Source of the DNA: Brevipalpus yothersi
Lineage: Eukaryota > Arthropoda > Arachnida > Trombidiformes > Tenuipalpidae
DNA: 64,000 nt
Assembly (NCBI GenBank): GCA_003956705.1
Contig: QZCP01000556.1
Coordinates: 517,163-581,162, forward strand
Direction: 5' to 3'
The notes under the pieces were generated by a model. That model was given only the letters and a program-made list of their open reading frames with translations, was not told the DNA's origin and made no database searches. The position numbers and the translations under genes are program-made. Below, in pieces: positions 60,794 through 64,000 of the stretch (positions are counted from its first letter, which is position 1; each line of letters opens with the position of its first letter).

Positions 60794-63700
60794 CAATGGA
60801 AATACCATATTTTCCATACTTTTACGAATTGCAGCTTTGAATTTTCTCACACTTACAAAGAGAAGATATTCTTTTTCCACAAGAAAGTGAACATACTATT
60901 ATTCTTTTGCATGTGAAAGTTTCCTTGCAATGTGTCTCTTCTTTTCGTCTTTTCGAAAGTGCCTGAGATAACATGAAACTTTTGGCTTGTGAGAATAGAT
61001 TCTTACTGTGTTTATGTGATGCAAAATATTTTCCCTCAAATATTCCGATTAGCTTCATTTTCTTTACACGTGAAAAGATACTCTGAAGGTACACAGTGAA
61101 ATACACAGTGAAGCATACTATCAAAACATTTGCCTCTCCATGGATCGACAATCTTGCAAAAACAAAAAGGATGCCTCGCACATCGAAATGATCATCAGAG
61201 TGGATCGAGAATTTTCGTAATCACGCTCAAGACTTTCAAAGGGTTTATCCATCTTTATAGTGTTGAGCGAAGGTGATTTTATGGTTAATTTATCAATTTG
61301 AATTCAAGTTTCATAAAGTTTCGGGGTGAAAATGGAGAAGAAAATTAAGGTTACAATGGAGATCAAGGAAAAAAGAAGGGCGCAAAAGACTGTCTATGGA
61401 GGATAAAATGGTTCAAGAGAGGAGCAAGAGAGATGAAGAGGAAGAGAAAGAGTAAGAAGAAGATGATGATATGTGGAGCAAGACAAAAAGAAGCATGCAA
61501 GAGATGCGAAAGGATGCGGAAAATAATATGAGCTGAGAGAGAGAGAAGAGAAGAGAAGAGAAGAGAGAGAGAGAAGAAAAAAGTTCCTCAAGAGAAAATG
61601 AAAGCTTGACAGGAAAGTGTCTTTCCAGGCTCTCTTTCTTTCTTTCTTTCTTTCACATGGCTAAGGATGAATGAATGCATTGGAAATTTATTCTTGCGAT
61701 CAAGTTCACATCTTTCCCATTATTATTGTTGAGTTTTCACATAAAAATTCACATCAGACACAGACATATTCAGTCAGATGGCAATATGTTGGATGGAATG
61801 ATGAAAGTATCACTTGGAGGCTCCAATTATCTTTTCATTTTTGTGAATGATGAGAAGATTAATCAGAATTTTTTTCCAACCAATGGGAATGAAAAATCAC
61901 TTTGTTTTGACAGTTATCCTGAGTATCATTTGATTCGAAATTTCATATTCTCCAACCGAAAGTTTTTCAGCTAGCAGTGGCAATTTGCAATCAAACTAGC
62001 AGATATTTTTCAGAACTTTGTCCGTTCATATGGTTTGCGGATTTCGAGCTCAGTGACTGAGTGAATTAATATGTGAATATTCTTATTTTTTCATCGCACA
62101 AGCTTTGCTGGTTGATATGCGTCACTTGGGAATATCTAAGCCTTCCACGTATGCTTGTGATCGTTTTGATTCCTAGTAATTCATCATCTAGGTTGCTTGC
62201 CATACTCATCCTATTCAATTAGAAGAAGATTGATGCGAGCTGAGATCGTATTGGTCACTCTATCAGATTCACAAATGATGCTCAATCATCCATCTATTTT
62301 CCTATGTTCTGAGGTCTCTGGCTATTTTTTGATGGCATAGAAATTCTTATGGAGTTAGATTCTCTAGCAATTTTCTCCCAAAACATCTGAGCATCGAGGA
62401 AATCAGGAATCATCAGATGGAACGATCAATTGTTTGTTCAATTTGAAAATGCTCTCATGAAATCGAACTAAGAACCGAGGTTTGAAAAATTTTCAACTTG
62501 CTCAGCATAAATTGATTGATATAATTGTTAGCATGACAAGTGAGCATTGTTTTCAGAAGCTTTCTATTCCTTTGTTGTTGAGCTTGGATGTTTCTCATTT
62601 TCATCCATCAAAACATTGAAATTTGACCTAGCCCTGAAAAGAAGTATCAAATATCTTCTGTTCCAGCTCAGTGGCAGTAAAGACCTCATCAATTCTGAGG
62701 GTAGTACAATACCTGGAAGAAGTTTTCCAGACAGTTGAAATATATGTGAAGGAATTTGTTAAGACTAGAGAGAGTAAGAGAGAGAATCTGTGTCTAAAAT
62801 CGAATGCTGAATCAGCAAAACATGAGTCCAAAAATTTTTACCCAAAAGTTGGGAGAGTTCATCGATATATCAATCATGATTGAAGCTTTCAATCACCGTG
62901 TCTACCTTTCCCGTAACAGATTTTGAGATTTTAGCAGAGTTCTGAAGTATACAGGGTAAGCGAAAAAGGGAATGGATACAGATTTCTCTTCCGCTAAAGC
63001 TTATGAGATTGAAGAAAGATTCCTTTTGGCGATTCTTAGTTATTCTAAGAGGGAACATTGAGAGAGAGAGAAAGATCAAATATATAAGGTCTAAGAAAAG
63101 AAAATGCATCTCTCCTATGGATTCTTAACGTTCTCTCTGAGTATTGTTGAGAGAATCGCACTCTTCCGAATGATTGCCTATGAAAAAATGAGCTCAATAG
63201 TCGAGTGGCTCTCAGGTGGAGAGATGTAATTTGTTGATCACATGGACGGATGATTCTACTGATAGAGGAGAGAGAGTGAAAAAAGTGTAGATGGTCTCAT
63301 CCCTTCGGACTTCCACTGAATGATTGCATTGATGAGATCAAATTGCTCGATTTTTCATGCTGTTTGTATTCATAACAAATGAGTCTCAACATAATTCTGT
63401 GGTGAATAGTGATAAACACTGTTATTTGAATGAAATATTTAGTTTAATTTATTGTCGAATCTATCAGCATGAGCTCTGGTGAGGGAACAATCAAAGTACA
63501 AGATTAAATTGCAGATCTTGAATGAAAAAATAAATAATAATGATAAATGAAGTTGAATGGCTTGAATTGAAATTTGAAGCCGTTTAGTCGAAGAATCCAT
63601 GGAATAAAACTCGATGAATAGTGAAAAAAACTCATTTCCGCCCATGAAAGGTTCAGATTTCAATCATATTTCAATCATTTTTCAAAAAGTATCGAAATAA

Positions 63701-64000
63701 CTTTACATTGATCTCTGAACTTTAAGCAATCTTCAGATTGGATATGTTTGTATGTTTGTCAAAAATGAGAATCTTTTTGCTTGAGGATGAATACGATTGG
63801 GAAATAAGCTTGGTCGCAGAAATACCAGAAATATTCCACTCTACCAGTGCCCTGAAAACATCTTAGTATAAATCTTATGGCCCTCGGTCTAGAATTGAAT
63901 ACTTCTGAGTTATTCAATTTTTTGCTGGATGAGCTCTCATGTCAAATGATCGTTTTGAAACTCTCTTCACCCAGTAAGCAAAGAAATAGAGAGAGAAAGA
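58755..64000. other. Stretch without a supportable gene, probably intron
   Basis: No exon with domain content is visible. It contains the GA tract at 60752-60791. At 62661-62738 an acceptor-like TTCTGTTCCAG leads into a short frame LSGSKDLINSEGSTIPG and so on, without a clear donor. If the membrane protein exon at 57851 is real, this stretch is at least partly its first intron. Confidence 0.5.
60752..60791. repeat. (GA)n microsatellite
   Basis: Uninterrupted AG/GA run of 40 bp. Confidence 0.96.

Noticed and set aside
62671..62883. Plus-strand frame starting MAVKTSSILRVVQ
   Set aside because: It begins at GTG, has no good donor or acceptor pair, and overlaps a competing frame with a better acceptor. 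Neither could be supported.

Overview
This is a eukaryotic window. It has AT-rich nuclear DNA, GT-AG introns (several only about 48-70 nt long), animal-type protein families, and no operons, tRNA or rRNA genes that I can see. Whirlin-type PDZ proteins, cathepsin B and a free NtA domain point to an animal. The very short introns and compact genes suggest an arthropod, possibly a mite. That placement is inference and I cannot name the species.

Layout. Positions 1-20.4 kb are largely non-coding and crowded with long (CT)n/(GA)n microsatellites. The one part that looks coding is a His/Asn/Gln-rich minus-strand exon at 13.2-13.5 kb. The gene-dense core is 20.4-47.2 kb. In order it holds a divergent cathepsin B-like protease (minus), a weak orphan terminal exon (plus), an APC15-like anaphase-promoting-complex subunit (plus), the catalytic subunit of protein phosphatase 6 (minus, complete in five exons), a whirlin/dyschronic scaffold gene (plus, eight recognised exons over 12 kb), SRRM1 (plus, complete in six exons), and a small secreted protein built on an agrin-type NtA domain (plus). 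From 47.2 to 57.5 kb I see no credible gene, only microsatellites and a 200-N assembly gap inside a GA tract. At 57.5-58.8 kb a long first coding exon of a single-pass membrane protein (plus) lies next to a pair of candidate minus-strand exons. From 58.8 kb to the end I see nothing I can support as a gene.

The genes are independent transcription units, not a pathway. APC15 and PP6 are both cell-cycle regulators and end towards each other 224 bp apart, but nothing in the sequence shows a functional link. The points most worth a second look are the free-standing NtA-domain protein with an unrecognised C-terminal extension, the cathepsin B homologue lacking the occluding-loop histidine pair and the GCNGG motif, a whirlin gene with no visible exons for its first domains, the frame-neutral cassette exons of SRRM1, the stop-free 60-nt intron of APC15, and the membrane-protein/antisense-exon pair at 57.6 kb. 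No computation or database search was run. Family assignments rest on reading the translated sequence against remembered family features.
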